Assembly: GCA_017435865.1 (NCBI GenBank)
Contig: JAFSEF010000042.1
Span: 1 to 64,000 of the forward strand
Origin: Clostridia bacterium
Lineage (GTDB): Bacteria > Bacillota > Clostridia > Oscillospirales > Acutalibacteraceae
Length of the DNA: 64,000 bases
Direction of reading: 5' to 3'
Under the pieces are notes generated by a model. The model saw only the letters and a program-made list of their open reading frames with translations. It was not told the origin of the DNA and did no database searches. Below are positions 45,754 to 54,681 of this stretch, piece by piece. A program made the translations under genes and the position numbers. Numbering within the stretch: the first letter of the stretch is position 1; each line of letters opens with the position of its first letter.

Positions 45754-48714
45754 ATGAGCGAAGAAAAAAAAGAAACCCTGCAGGATGAACTCGAAAATCT
45801 TGCCGAAACATTCCAGACTGAATATGACAAAACGGCTGCTGAAGAAGAGGCTGCTGCAGAACCTGTTTTTGATCAGCCTGAACCCGCAGACGAAGTACTG
45901 ACGGAAGAAAAGGAAGTCAAAAAAGTACCGAAGAAAAAAGGAAGCATTCTTTCCAACCTTGTTACCTTTGTTCTGTTGATCGCTCTTTTGCTTGTAACGG
46001 CAGGTGTATCGTTCTATGCTTCCGCTTTTACGGAAATCGACAGCTATATTTACAACATGAAATGTGCTGAAAGTGCCGAAAACACTGCCGACAAAATCAG
46101 TTTTTACACCGAAGCTCTCAACCTTTTGCAGGATGAAACCGCCGGTAAAGAAAAGGTTTCGTCCCTCTACCGCGGCCTGATGCAAAAAGCCAATGAACAG
46201 ATCACCGTCTGCACCGCTGATACGGAAGGCTATGCTGCCGCCATGAGCTATATGCATGAAAATCTGACCGAAGACGAAATTGCTGCTCCGAAGACAGCTG
46301 AATTCAAGGCATTTCTGAAAATTGCAGGCGTGTTTGAAAACCTTGCTGATGATTGTGTTGAAAAAGTGACAGCAGTCATCGGTGACGGTGTTGCCGAAGT
46401 CGATTATGCAACCCTTGCTACAAGCTACACCACCAACGAAACCCTTGCTGCCGACATCGAAAAGATTCTTACCTCTGTCGGTGAAGCTGTTACGGCTGAA
46501 AAAAATGCTGACATTGCAACCGCTTGTGAAGCTTATGCAGCAGCAAACGAAGTCTTTGCAGAATACAGCACCACCAGCCGCATCCTGATTGAAAAATATG
46601 CCGTTTGTCTTGCACAGACCGAAGGTTATGCAGCTGCTCTGAAGTATGTCAATGAAAACATTGATGCAGAAGACGAAACAGCTCCCCTGACCACAGAGTT
46701 TGCTGATTTTGCAGGCATTGAAGACATTCTTGCAAAACTTGCAGACAGCATTTATGACGAAGTGAAACCGCTTGTCGGCACCGATGTCAACGCTCCCGCA
46801 AACTTCGACGAACTTGTTGCCGCACTGAACGCTCCTGCTTATGTGGAAGCTGAAATTGCAGGTCTTTATGCAGACACCGCCAACGGTTTTGCAAAGATCA
46901 ATGCAGGCAGCTATGCAACGGCTGTTGAAGCCTTCACCGCTGTTGCTGACAGCTTTACTTCTTACGGCACCGAATCCAAGGCTCTGAATGAGTGTGTTGT
47001 CATCGCCACTGCCTATGCAAACGGCTATGCAGCTGCTCTTGCCGCAGCAGAAGAAATCACCGCTGAAGACTACGAAGCCGCAACAGAAGAATTTGCCGCA
47101 TTCCTCGCTGCCGGCGATGTTTTTGAAACACTCGATGAAACACAGTATGCTGCCGTTGCAGCTGCTGTTGCCGACATCACCGATGCACAGAACACGGTCA
47201 TTGACCTCTCTGCATTGGTTGATAATCTTGACATTCCCGCTTGCCTGCGTGCAGATGCACAGGTGCTTCTGACCGACATTGCCCGCGGTGTCATCAGCGA
47301 AAATGCCGACAAAAAGGCGGAAGCTCTTGCTTATTACAAAACAACCGATGAAGCATTCAAGGCAATCGGAGCCACCGCAACGCTTGTGCTTGAAAAGATG
47401 GCAGTTCTCACCTACGAAACCGAAGACCTTCACGCTGCTTATACTTTCGTCCATTCCAACGAAACCGCACTCGCTTCTGATGCAGATGCTGCCATCACCG
47501 AAGAGTTTGCAACACTTCTTACTACACTGAGCAACGCATTCAGCCCCGAACTTGTTGCTGCATTCATCACCAATGCACAGGCAGCACTCGTCGAAGCCGG
47601 CTACGGCGACATTGATGTTGCAGCCGTTGTTGAAGAAAGCGGCATTGACAGCTCGGTTGCTGATTTCTACGAAGCTTATTACACCCCGCTTGCTGGTGCT
47701 CTCAAAGCAGAAAACGACAAGAACCTGACACTGGCTATTGCCGAATACAAAGCACTGGCTGAACTTCTCAAGGCTGACAATGTGATCCTTCCCGAAGCAT
47801 TGCTCAACAACATCATCTCCACTGCATTCATCTCCGGTGACCTTGCCGTTGCAGTGGAATACAGCAACGAAATTGCTTCCGCAGACGACATCACCGACGA
47901 AGAATTCAAGGCTGTATACGAAAAAGTCAAACAGTGTGATGCTGCTATGCAGAGTGCTTACGAAGTCTTCTATGAAGCTTACTATGCAAGCTACTATGGC
48001 TCTGTTCCTGCAAGAAACGAACTGACCGAAAAGTTTGAAGCACTTCTGACTGAAGACTCCACCAATTATGACCGTGCATTCAACCTGTACTATCGTTTCA
48101 TCTGCGAAATGTACTTCTTTGCCGAAGAAGCCGATTCCAAAGAACAGCAGAGCAAACTGCTTGCTGAAATCAGCGAACTGATCCCCGACATGATCTTCTA
48201 CTACGGTTACGAAGTGCTCAACTCTCACTTTGAAAACAAAGAATACGAACAGGCAAAAGAACTGGTCAACAAGATGCTCGCAATCAACGCTTATGATGAC
48301 ACGGCTCTTGCAGCTCTTGCACAGATTTCCCGTATCGAAGGCGACCTGACAACGGCTCTTGAATATGCAAAGAAAGGTATTGCTTCCAAGAACGAACAGT
48401 ACAACAGTGAACTGGAATACATCATTCTGTGCATGCTCAACAACACCTTCACAGATGCCTATGACAGCGTGGTTGCCATTTACGACAAGGGTCTTTCTTC
48501 CATGCAGGAATGTGAACTGATTGCCGTTTACGCAGCATTGTTCACCGATGCAACCGAAGAACAGAAAACCAAGCTCAGCGAAATCGTGACATACATTGAA
48601 AACGATCTCTACGGTTCCTACAGCTACACCTACACCGAAAACGCCAAGGCTCTCATCGACGGAACCAAAACTCTCAACGATGTATTCATGAGCGAACCCT
48701 ACGGCTTGTTCTGA
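45754..48714 (+). CDS. Helical-repeat membrane protein, unknown
   Basis: The 986-residue product has an acidic cytoplasmic head (about residues 1-65, E- and A-rich, ending KKVPKKKG), one transmembrane helix (about 70-95) and a long extracytoplasmic part. That part has four diverged repeats of about 132 residues, marked by EGYAAAMSYMHEN, EGYAAALKYVNEN, NGYAAALAAAEE and DLHAAYTFVHSN at about 46226, 46621, 47022 and 47428, each preceded by a TPR-like A-Y helix pair. A final TPR-like region follows. I chose ATG 45754, 8 bases after GGAGG. An earlier TTG adds ten residues without support. It avoids TTA, CTA and TCA codons, as does the giant gene. I know no family; a cell-surface scaffold is inference. 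Confidence -1.
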   Translation: MSEEKKETLQDELENLAETFQTEYDKTAAEEEAAAEPVFDQPEPADEVLTEEKEVKKVPKKKGSILSNLVTFVLLIALLLVTAGVSFYASAFTEIDSYIYNMKCAESAENTADKISFYTEALNLLQDETAGKEKVSSLYRGLMQKANEQITVCTADTEGYAAAMSYMHENLTEDEIAAPKTAEFKAFLKIAGVFENLADDCVEKVTAVIGDGVAEVDYATLATSYTTNETLAADIEKILTSVGEAVTAEKNADIATACEAYAAANEVFAEYSTTSRILIEKYAVCLAQTEGYAAALKYVNENIDAEDETAPLTTEFADFAGIEDILAKLADSIYDEVKPLVGTDVNAPANFDELVAALNAPAYVEAEIAGLYADTANGFAKINAGSYATAVEAFTAVADSFTSYGTESKALNECVVIATAYANGYAAALAAAEEITAEDYEAATEEFAAFLAAGDVFETLDETQYAAVAAAVADITDAQNTVIDLSALVDNLDIPACLRADAQVLLTDIARGVISENADKKAEALAYYKTTDEAFKAIGATATLVLEKMAVLTYETEDLHAAYTFVHSNETALASDADAAITEEFATLLTTLSNAFSPELVAAFITNAQAALVEAGYGDIDVAAVVEESGIDSSVADFYEAYYTPLAGALKAENDKNLTLAIAEYKALAELLKADNVILPEALLNNIISTAFISGDLAVAVEYSNEIASADDITDEEFKAVYEKVKQCDAAMQSAYEVFYEAYYASYYGSVPARNELTEKFEALLTEDSTNYDRAFNLYYRFICEMYFFAEEADSKEQQSKLLAEISELIPDMIFYYGYEVLNSHFENKEYEQAKELVNKMLAINAYDDTALAALAQISRIEGDLTTALEYAKKGIASKNEQYNSELEYIILCMLNNTFTDAYDSVVAIYDKGLSSMQECELIAVYAALFTDATEEQKTKLSEIVTYIENDLYGSYSYTYTENAKALIDGTKTLNDVFMSEPYGLF

Positions 48715-48737
48715 AACACAAACCTCTGATACCACAG

Positions 48738-48767
48738 GAAGCAGTCCTCACGGGCTGCTTCTTTTTT
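48738..48767 (+). terminator. Terminator after the helical-repeat gene
   Basis: Stem GAAGCAG (48738-48744) / CTGCTTC (48755-48761), then T6. Confidence -1.
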
Positions 48768-48839
48768 GCTTTTGCGGTCACAAAAATATGAACAAATTGT
48801 AAATAATTATTAAATTTGAATTTAACAAAACATAAATCA

Positions 48840-48868
48840 TTGACAATTCTTCCGTAGCAATGTATAAT
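48840..48868 (+). promoter_or_regulatory. Consensus promoter of the FD-repeat protein gene
   Basis: TTGACA (48840-48845), 17-bp spacer, TATAAT (48863-48868). Confidence -1.
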
Positions 48869-48918
48869 TTCTATGATTGCATGTGCAATTAAAAAAGGCA
48901 TAAAAAGGAGCATTCTCC

Positions 48919-49563
48919 ATGAAAAAACTGATTGCTGTTCTGTTGAGCGTTGTACTTGCTTTTTCTGCTGTTGTCGGCGTTTCTGCTGTCACAGTCAAAG
49001 ACAACCAGGGCAATTCTCTTGTTGGTGCAGATGCTTTGTTTGCAGATTTTGATCCTACAACACTGACAGATCTTTTTGCGGATTTTGACATGACAGTGCT
49101 GTTTGCAGGTTTCGATCTCGGCAAACTTCTTGCAACCTTTGATCTTGCATCTTTCCTGCAGGGGCTGAATATCTCTTCTGCTCTTGACAATCTGTTCTCG
49201 GGCTCCACAATGGTCAGCTCCAACCGAGTCGGCGTATCAAGCCTTGGTGAATTTGATCTTTCCGAAAAGCTTGCAGATACCGATCTTTCCGCACTGAGCC
49301 TGCCCACTTTTGACCTTGAAACACCCGACATCGTGAGTGTTGCTGATTTTGATCTCGGCGGCATCACCGAAATGCTCGGCAGCTTCGATCTCGGCGGCAT
49401 TACCGATATGGTCGGCGGTCTCTTCGGCGGCGGAAAAGGTGAAGAAGCAACTCCTGTTGCAGCAGATGCAGACAGCTCCGAAACACAGGCTCCCGCAGAA
49501 GAAACCACTGCTCCTGCAGAAACAGAAGAAAAGATTGAAAATGTCGCAACCGGCGGCTATTGA
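48919..49563 (+). CDS. Small secreted protein of short FD repeats, unknown
   Basis: The 214-residue product has a signal peptide (MKKLIAVLLSVVLAFSAVVGVSA, cleavage near residue 23). The mature part consists of about ten 9-12-residue units built around xFDLxxLx, such as ADFDMTVLF, AGFDLGKLL and ATFDLASFL, and two near-copies of FDLGGIT-M. It ends in a low-complexity ATPVAADADSSETQAPAEE stretch and then IENVATGGY. AAAAAGGAG stands 9 bases before the ATG, behind a fully consensus promoter and with a strong terminator, so it is probably well expressed. Function unknown. The terminal ENVATG resembles the start of a sortase-type signal but no membrane helix follows. Confidence -1.
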   Translation: MKKLIAVLLSVVLAFSAVVGVSAVTVKDNQGNSLVGADALFADFDPTTLTDLFADFDMTVLFAGFDLGKLLATFDLASFLQGLNISSALDNLFSGSTMVSSNRVGVSSLGEFDLSEKLADTDLSALSLPTFDLETPDIVSVADFDLGGITEMLGSFDLGGITDMVGGLFGGGKGEEATPVAADADSSETQAPAEETTAPAETEEKIENVATGGY

Positions 49564-49582
49564 TTAAAAAAAACAAGACACA

Positions 49583-49620
49583 AAGGGTGATTATCTGTAC
49601 CGATAATCACCCTTTTCTTT
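49583..49620. terminator. Terminator between the FD-repeat gene and rarA
   Basis: 13-bp stem AAGGGTGATTATC (49583-49595) / GATAATCACCCTT (49602-49614), then TTCTTTT. Also fits the end of rarA on the minus strand. Confidence -1.
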
Positions 49621-49633
49621 TATGCTCATATGA

Positions 49634-50902
49634 TTATTTTTTGATCTTGTCCCAGTATTCTGCTGCTGCCTGCTCGGTACGGTTTTCACCGAACTGATAG
49701 TAAGTTTTGTTTTTCAGCACATCAGGCAGATACTGCTGACGGCACCAATGATTCGGATATGCATGAGGATAGTCATAAAACTGCCCCTTGACCTCTGCAT
49801 CCTCACCGTCAAAATGCTTATTCTGCAGATTACGCGGCACAGGTCCCGTCCTGCCGGAACGGATATCCGTCAATGCTGCATCATAGGCAAGGTAGGCAGA
49901 ATTTGATTTGGGGCTTGTTGCAACAAGAATGGCCGCATCTGCAAGCGGAAGTCTGGCTTCAGGCATGCCCACCTGCAATGCCATATCAACTGCAGCTTTG
50001 ACAATGGGAATGATCATCGGATAAGCAAGTCCCACATCTTCCGCAGCACAGACCATTAACCGACGGCAGGCAGAAGGCATATCCCCTGCTTCCAGAATCC
50101 TTGCAAGGTAATGCACCGCTGCGTTGGGGTCGGATCCGCGCATGGACTTCTGAAAAGCAGACAGCAGATCATAATGTTCATCCCCTTCACGGTCATAGCG
50201 GATTGCGGTTTTTTGCGTGACAGCACGTGCAATTTCAAGTGAAATAAACCTTTTTTCATTATCGGAAGGAATCGCGGAAGACAGCACACACAACTCAACC
50301 GAATTCAGTGCCTTACGGACATCACCGCCGCAACCGCGGGCAATGTGCATCAGCACACCGTCCTCAATTTCAAATTCTTCACCGAACTGTGCTGCCATTT
50401 CGTCAAAACCGCGTTCAAGTGCAGGCAATACTTCTTCCGGTTTGACATATTTGAATTCAAACACGGTGCAACGGCTGAGCACGGCACTGTAAATATAAAA
50501 ATACGGATTTTCCGTTGTGGCGGCAATGAGAGTAATGGTGCCGTTTTCAATGTATTCCAGCAAAGCCTGTTGCTGTTTTTTGTTGAAGTACTGAATTTCA
50601 TCCAGATACAGCAAAACACCGTTGGGAGCTGCGAGTGTATTGACTTCCCCGATAACAGCACGCACATCCGCAATGGAAGCATTGGTTCCGTTGAGGATAT
50701 GCAGACGGCGATTTGTTGCCGCAGCAAGAATCTGTGCCAATGTGGTTTTTCCCGTCCCCGAAGGTCCGTAAAAAATCATGTTCGGCAAATGACCCGAACG
50801 GATGACATTACGCAATGGTGCATTTTCTCCGATCAGGTGCTTTTGTCCGACCACATCGTCAATACTCGTCGGCCGCATTCTCTGTGCAAGGGGTTGTGCC
50901 AT
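49634..50902 (-). CDS. rarA: Replication-associated recombination ATPase RarA (MgsA)
   Basis: The 422-residue AAA+ clamp-loader-like protein has Walker A YGPSGTGKTT near residues 47-56, Walker B LLYLDEIQYFNK near 98, sensor 1 AATTENP near 128, sensor 2 GCGGDVRKALN near 193 and the C-terminal tetramer part with DVGLAYP and FYDYPHAYPNHW. It acts at stalled replication forks. ATG 50900-50902 is the family start; in-frame codons upstream would lie inside its promoter. It is divergent from the GH20-led operon. Confidence -1.
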   Translation of the reverse strand: MAQPLAQRMRPTSIDDVVGQKHLIGENAPLRNVIRSGHLPNMIFYGPSGTGKTTLAQILAAATNRRLHILNGTNASIADVRAVIGEVNTLAAPNGVLLYLDEIQYFNKKQQQALLEYIENGTITLIAATTENPYFYIYSAVLSRCTVFEFKYVKPEEVLPALERGFDEMAAQFGEEFEIEDGVLMHIARGCGGDVRKALNSVELCVLSSAIPSDNEKRFISLEIARAVTQKTAIRYDREGDEHYDLLSAFQKSMRGSDPNAAVHYLARILEAGDMPSACRRLMVCAAEDVGLAYPMIIPIVKAAVDMALQVGMPEARLPLADAAILVATSPKSNSAYLAYDAALTDIRSGRTGPVPRNLQNKHFDGEDAEVKGQFYDYPHAYPNHWCRQQYLPDVLKNKTYYQFGENRTEQAAAEYWDKIKK

Positions 50903-50935
50903 GATTTTTTCACACTCCCGAAAAAAAGTAGCTAC

Positions 50936-50964
50936 AGTATAGCACATTTGTCCGTCCATGGCAA
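50936..50964 (-). promoter_or_regulatory. Promoter of rarA
   Basis: On the minus strand: TTGCCA (50959-50964), 17-bp spacer, TATACT (50936-50941) with extended TGC. Confidence -1.
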
Positions 50965-51172
50965 CAAAATCTTCAAAAACAGCAACTTCCCTGCCGGCAT
51001 TGCGTCCGACAGGGTATTTTCAGCGGTAACCGTATGTCAGCGGCTGTTCAAAGGGCGAATGATCGCACCGCCGTGCATTGCCGCTTATTTTTCATCCTCA
51101 GCTACACTATATGCAATACATTGTGTTTTTGTCCATTCATAGAATAAATTTTACTCAATTTCTTATTTACTA

Positions 51173-51201
51173 TTTACTATATAAAAATAAAGTGTTATAA
51201 T
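51173..51201 (+). promoter_or_regulatory. Promoter of the GH20-led operon
   Basis: TTTACT (51173-51178), 17-bp spacer, TATAAT (51196-51201) with extended TGT before it. Confidence -1.
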
Positions 51202-51242
51202 AATTATAATTGTGTGCTGAATTATACGGAGGTGCAATGCTG

Positions 51243-52709
51243 ATGGTTTTTCCTTGTGTTATTCCAAAACCGAACCGCTGCCGTCTGACAGGTGAATATT
51301 ACGCGGGTTCCGCTGCGGAGATTCGCAAAACAATCGACACTGAATTGCCTGACAACGGTGCGTATCGCCTTGTGATCAGCAAAGACGGTATTGAAGTTTC
51401 CGCCGCTGACGACAAAGGTTTTTTCTATGCACAGCAGACTTTGAAACAGCTTGCATTTGTTTACGGCAATCCGCTTCCCACAATGGAAATTGATGATGCA
51501 CCTGTATTTATGCATCGCGGTTTTATGGTGGACAGTGTCCGTCATATGCAAACGGTTGATGAATTGAAAAAGCTTATTGATACCGCCTCCATGTTCAAAT
51601 TCAACGTGTTTCACTGGCATCTGAGTGATGACCAGGGTTTCCGTTTTGAAAGCGAAACCTACCCCGAACTGACACAGATTGCTTGCGTACGTCCGTCCTC
51701 GGATTTCGGTAAGGTGCATGACAACACCCCTTACGGCGGTTATTATACAAAACAGCAGATGCGTGAAATCATAGACTTCTGTCATGCACGTTTCATTACC
51801 GTCATCCCCGAAATTGATATGCCCGGTCACACCTGTGCCATTCTGCACGCAAAACCGGAACTTTCCTGCAAAGGGGAAGAGGTCAGCATCAAAACCACAG
51901 CCGGTATTTTTGAAGAGATACTGTGCTGCGGCAAAGAAGAAACATTCGATTTTATTTTCGGACTTCTTGACGAACTCTGTGAAGTGTTCCCCGACCCGTT
52001 TATTCATATCGGCGGTGACGAAGCTCCGAAAAATAACTGGAAAATCTGTCCTGCCTGTCAGGGAAGAATGCTGCAGGAAGGACTTGCAAACGAAGAACAA
52101 CTGCAGGGGTACATGACCACACGCATTTCTGAACACCTCGCAAAAAAAGGCAGACAGTGTATTTGCTGGAACGAAACACTGGCAAGCGACATTCTGCCCG
52201 AAGGTCTGATCATTCAGAACTGGATGGACAAAAAGAAACAGGTGCCTGCCTTTGCTGCCGCAGGCGGACGGGTCATTTACTCGGATTATTACCACTACTA
52301 CACGGATTATCCCTATGCCATGACCCCTGTAAAGAAAACATATACGGCAGATCCTGTTCCGAAAAATCTGCCTGCAGAGATGCTGCAGAACTGCATCGGT
52401 GTGGAAACCCCGATCTGGACCGAACACGTTCGTGATTTTTCCCGCCTTTGTTACATGACATGGCCGCGTTTTGCAGCTGTGAGCGAAACGGGATGGACCA
52501 AAAAAGAACGCAAAAAATATGACGATTTCAAAGAACGTATGGTCACATTGCTGCCTTTGCTGGAAGAAAACGGCATTTACGCTGCCGACCCGAAGGAATG
52601 GGATCCGATTTCTGTCAGCCGTCTGCCCCGTACACTCGGACACTTTGCAGATACCGTTTCAGCTGAAATGGTCACCAACTTTTTCAAAGACACTTTCAAA
52701 AAAGACTGA
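51243..52709 (+). CDS. GH20 beta-N-acetylhexosaminidase
   Basis: The 488-residue protein has the small N-terminal alpha/beta domain of GH20 (residues 1-85) and the catalytic barrel with HWHLSDDQGFR near 115 and the catalytic Asp259-Glu260 pair in IHIGGDEAPK. It releases terminal beta-GlcNAc or GalNAc from glycans, chitooligosaccharides or wall fragments. There is no signal peptide, so it should act inside the cell on imported material. ATG 51243 is 8 bases after CGGAGGTG; ATG 51237 is too close. It starts a run of plus-strand genes with no terminator up to the window end. Confidence -1.
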   Translation: MVFPCVIPKPNRCRLTGEYYAGSAAEIRKTIDTELPDNGAYRLVISKDGIEVSAADDKGFFYAQQTLKQLAFVYGNPLPTMEIDDAPVFMHRGFMVDSVRHMQTVDELKKLIDTASMFKFNVFHWHLSDDQGFRFESETYPELTQIACVRPSSDFGKVHDNTPYGGYYTKQQMREIIDFCHARFITVIPEIDMPGHTCAILHAKPELSCKGEEVSIKTTAGIFEEILCCGKEETFDFIFGLLDELCEVFPDPFIHIGGDEAPKNNWKICPACQGRMLQEGLANEEQLQGYMTTRISEHLAKKGRQCICWNETLASDILPEGLIIQNWMDKKKQVPAFAAAGGRVIYSDYYHYYTDYPYAMTPVKKTYTADPVPKNLPAEMLQNCIGVETPIWTEHVRDFSRLCYMTWPRFAAVSETGWTKKERKKYDDFKERMVTLLPLLEENGIYAADPKEWDPISVSRLPRTLGHFADTVSAEMVTNFFKDTFKKD

Positions 52710-52718
52710 GGAGACGCT

Positions 52719-53213
52719 ATGGACTATCAGAATTTATCAAAAAAAGCAAGACCTGTTTTGTTTATAACAGCCGCGTTGCAGAGTATTCTGTTCTGTGCCG
52801 TCCTTCTTTGTGGTGTTTATTTTATTGCCATCCCTTCTTATTACCTGACTGAAGCCGTTTTTGCTATGATTGCAGGTGTGATTGTACTTTTGGCGGTCAT
52901 ATGGATGATTGTGTCGCCGCTTGTACGCTTTCGCCGCTACCGCTACAGAATTGCAGAAGATCGAATTGAAATCACAGAGGGAATCTTTTTCATCCGCAAC
53001 ACCATGGTTCCCATTGACCGCATTCATCAGATTGACATTGTCCGCGGTCCCGTTGACCGTCACTTCGGACTTGCAAAAGTAACCGTTACCACAGCCGGTG
53101 CCACCGCAACCATGCGATTCCTTGAAATTGAAAAAGCCCAATGCATCAGCGATACCCTCAACAGCATCATCACGACCCGACTCCGCAGCCGCCGAGGTGA
53201 TGACAATGTTTGA
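52719..53213 (+). CDS. Bacterial PH-domain membrane protein, YdbS-like
   Basis: The 164-residue product has two hydrophobic helices (about residues 13-38 and 46-68) and a C-terminal bPH2 domain containing RIEITEGIFFIRNTMVPIDRIHQIDIVRGPVDRHFGL. Length and motif match YdbS. It overlaps the next gene by 8 bp. YdbS-YdbT pairs are membrane proteins of uncertain role, linked in Bacillus to resistance to certain antibacterial compounds. Confidence -1.
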   Translation: MDYQNLSKKARPVLFITAALQSILFCAVLLCGVYFIAIPSYYLTEAVFAMIAGVIVLLAVIWMIVSPLVRFRRYRYRIAEDRIEITEGIFFIRNTMVPIDRIHQIDIVRGPVDRHFGLAKVTVTTAGATATMRFLEIEKAQCISDTLNSIITTRLRSRRGDDNV

Positions 53214-54660
53214 CACTCCGCACCGCAACCACCCGAGCATCATTGCAGAACGAATCGGATCGTATTTTGTGCTCATCCTTTTTCTGTTTTACAACACCCT
53301 GACGGCAGGATCAAACGACCTGACCGATCTTGTAAAGCTTTCTTACTGGCAAATGGTGGCTAAACAGCTCACCGCAGGCAATTTTTCCGTACTGTTGTCT
53401 GCTGCAGGAGTTGTGATTGTTCTTGTTTTCGTTCTCGGTTTTTCCGTTCTGCGTTGGAGCCGCACCTACTTTCATATCACGGACGGTATTCTTTTTTCGG
53501 AACGCAGAACACTGATGCGAAAGCTTTCCAAACTGCCCGTCAACAGCATCACCACTGTCAATGTGGAGCAGAATATTTTTGAAAAGCTCATCGGAACGGC
53601 AAAGGTAAAAATCGACATCAACTCTGCCGTGACCGCCAACAAAACCGATTTTATTTTTATTCTTAAAAAAGAAGAAGCCCTGTTGCTGAAAGAAACACTT
53701 CTTGCAGCCCGCAATGAAAATGAACCGACCCGTCAGGCTGAAAGCGAAAAAACACTGATCGCAGCCTTTTCGACAGCCGATGCCGTCCGCCACAAACTGC
53801 TGAGTGTCCCGTTTGTTGAAATCATCATGACAGCCGTTGTACTGATTCCCATGTTTTTCGGTGCCAATGCCGTGGATATACAGGAAGCACTTCCGCTGCT
53901 CGGCATATCACTGCTGCTGTACATCGGTTCGCTGATTCTCGGTGTACTCAACTATTCAAAGTTCCGTCTGGAAGCAGACGAAAAACGCATTTACATCTCC
54001 CACGGAATGCTGCAGACCCATGCCTATGCATTTGAAAAAAAGCGGGTCAAAGCGGTCTTTTTTAAACAAAGTCTGCTTGCAAGACTCTTCGGCCTCTGTA
54101 GCGTAGAACTTGCAGTTGTGGGACTCGGCAATGAAAAAAACGAGTCACCCCGTCTGTGCCTGCTTGTTCCCAAACAAAGAGCCGAGTCGCTTATCTGCAC
54201 ACTGCTGCCTGATTTTGCAGCAGCAAAAGAACCGCTTGTATCCGAAAAAGCAGCACTCATTCCGTCTTTGTTCTTTGCTGTTGCAGCCACGGCAATTTCA
54301 TCTCTGCTGATGGCCTTTTATCCGCTGTACGGTGCAATCGTCACCGCTGTTGTGTTTGCGGCAGGCATACTCGCAAGTGTGCTTTCACAAAGAACCCGCA
54401 CAGTGAGCATGGAAGACTCTCTGTTCTGCTGCGCAGCCGGCATTCTCAACAAATCCGCTGTCCGCATCCGCTATTGTGACATGCAGGAAGTTCGTTTCTA
54501 CACCAATCCTGTTATGAAAAAAGGTACAATCGGCAGAATCGGATTCAGTATTCTGGCAGCAAGAAACATTGCTGTACGAAAAACAGGATGGTTTGACCTA
54601 TCCGTTTTCAAAGAACTCGTCACCAACGTCGCAGATGCACCCGATGCATCCGATCTTTAA
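53206..54660 (+). CDS. Bacterial PH-domain membrane protein, YdbT-like
   Basis: The 484-residue product has several membrane helices and three bPH2-type domains, seen as FHITDGILFSERRTLMRKLSKLPVNSITTVNVEQN near residue 95, YISHGMLQTHAYAFEKKRVKAV near 262 and a third near 410 (FCCAAGILNKSAVRIRYCDMQEV). ATG 53206 is 6 bases after GAGGTG and inside the YdbS-like gene's end, so translation is coupled. It is the partner of the preceding gene; the cargo or signal is unknown. apbE follows after 21 bp. Confidence -1.
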   Translation: MFDTPHRNHPSIIAERIGSYFVLILFLFYNTLTAGSNDLTDLVKLSYWQMVAKQLTAGNFSVLLSAAGVVIVLVFVLGFSVLRWSRTYFHITDGILFSERRTLMRKLSKLPVNSITTVNVEQNIFEKLIGTAKVKIDINSAVTANKTDFIFILKKEEALLLKETLLAARNENEPTRQAESEKTLIAAFSTADAVRHKLLSVPFVEIIMTAVVLIPMFFGANAVDIQEALPLLGISLLLYIGSLILGVLNYSKFRLEADEKRIYISHGMLQTHAYAFEKKRVKAVFFKQSLLARLFGLCSVELAVVGLGNEKNESPRLCLLVPKQRAESLICTLLPDFAAAKEPLVSEKAALIPSLFFAVAATAISSLLMAFYPLYGAIVTAVVFAAGILASVLSQRTRTVSMEDSLFCCAAGILNKSAVRIRYCDMQEVRFYTNPVMKKGTIGRIGFSILAARNIAVRKTGWFDLSVFKELVTNVADAPDASDL

Positions 54661-54681
54661 ATAAACAAGAAGGTTTCCGCT

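Larger units (their letters stand above)
50903..51242. other. Divergent intergenic region of 340 bp
   Basis: Between rarA and the GH20 gene. It contains both promoters; between about 50965 and 51170 I see no gene, hairpin or repeat apart from an AT-rich tail with the tandem words ATTTACTATTTACTATA. Confidence -1.

Noticed and set aside
45625..48735. Minus-strand open frame of 1,036 codons
   Set aside because: Antisense of the 986-residue repeat gene, which has a promoter, GGAGG and a membrane helix; the minus frame has none.
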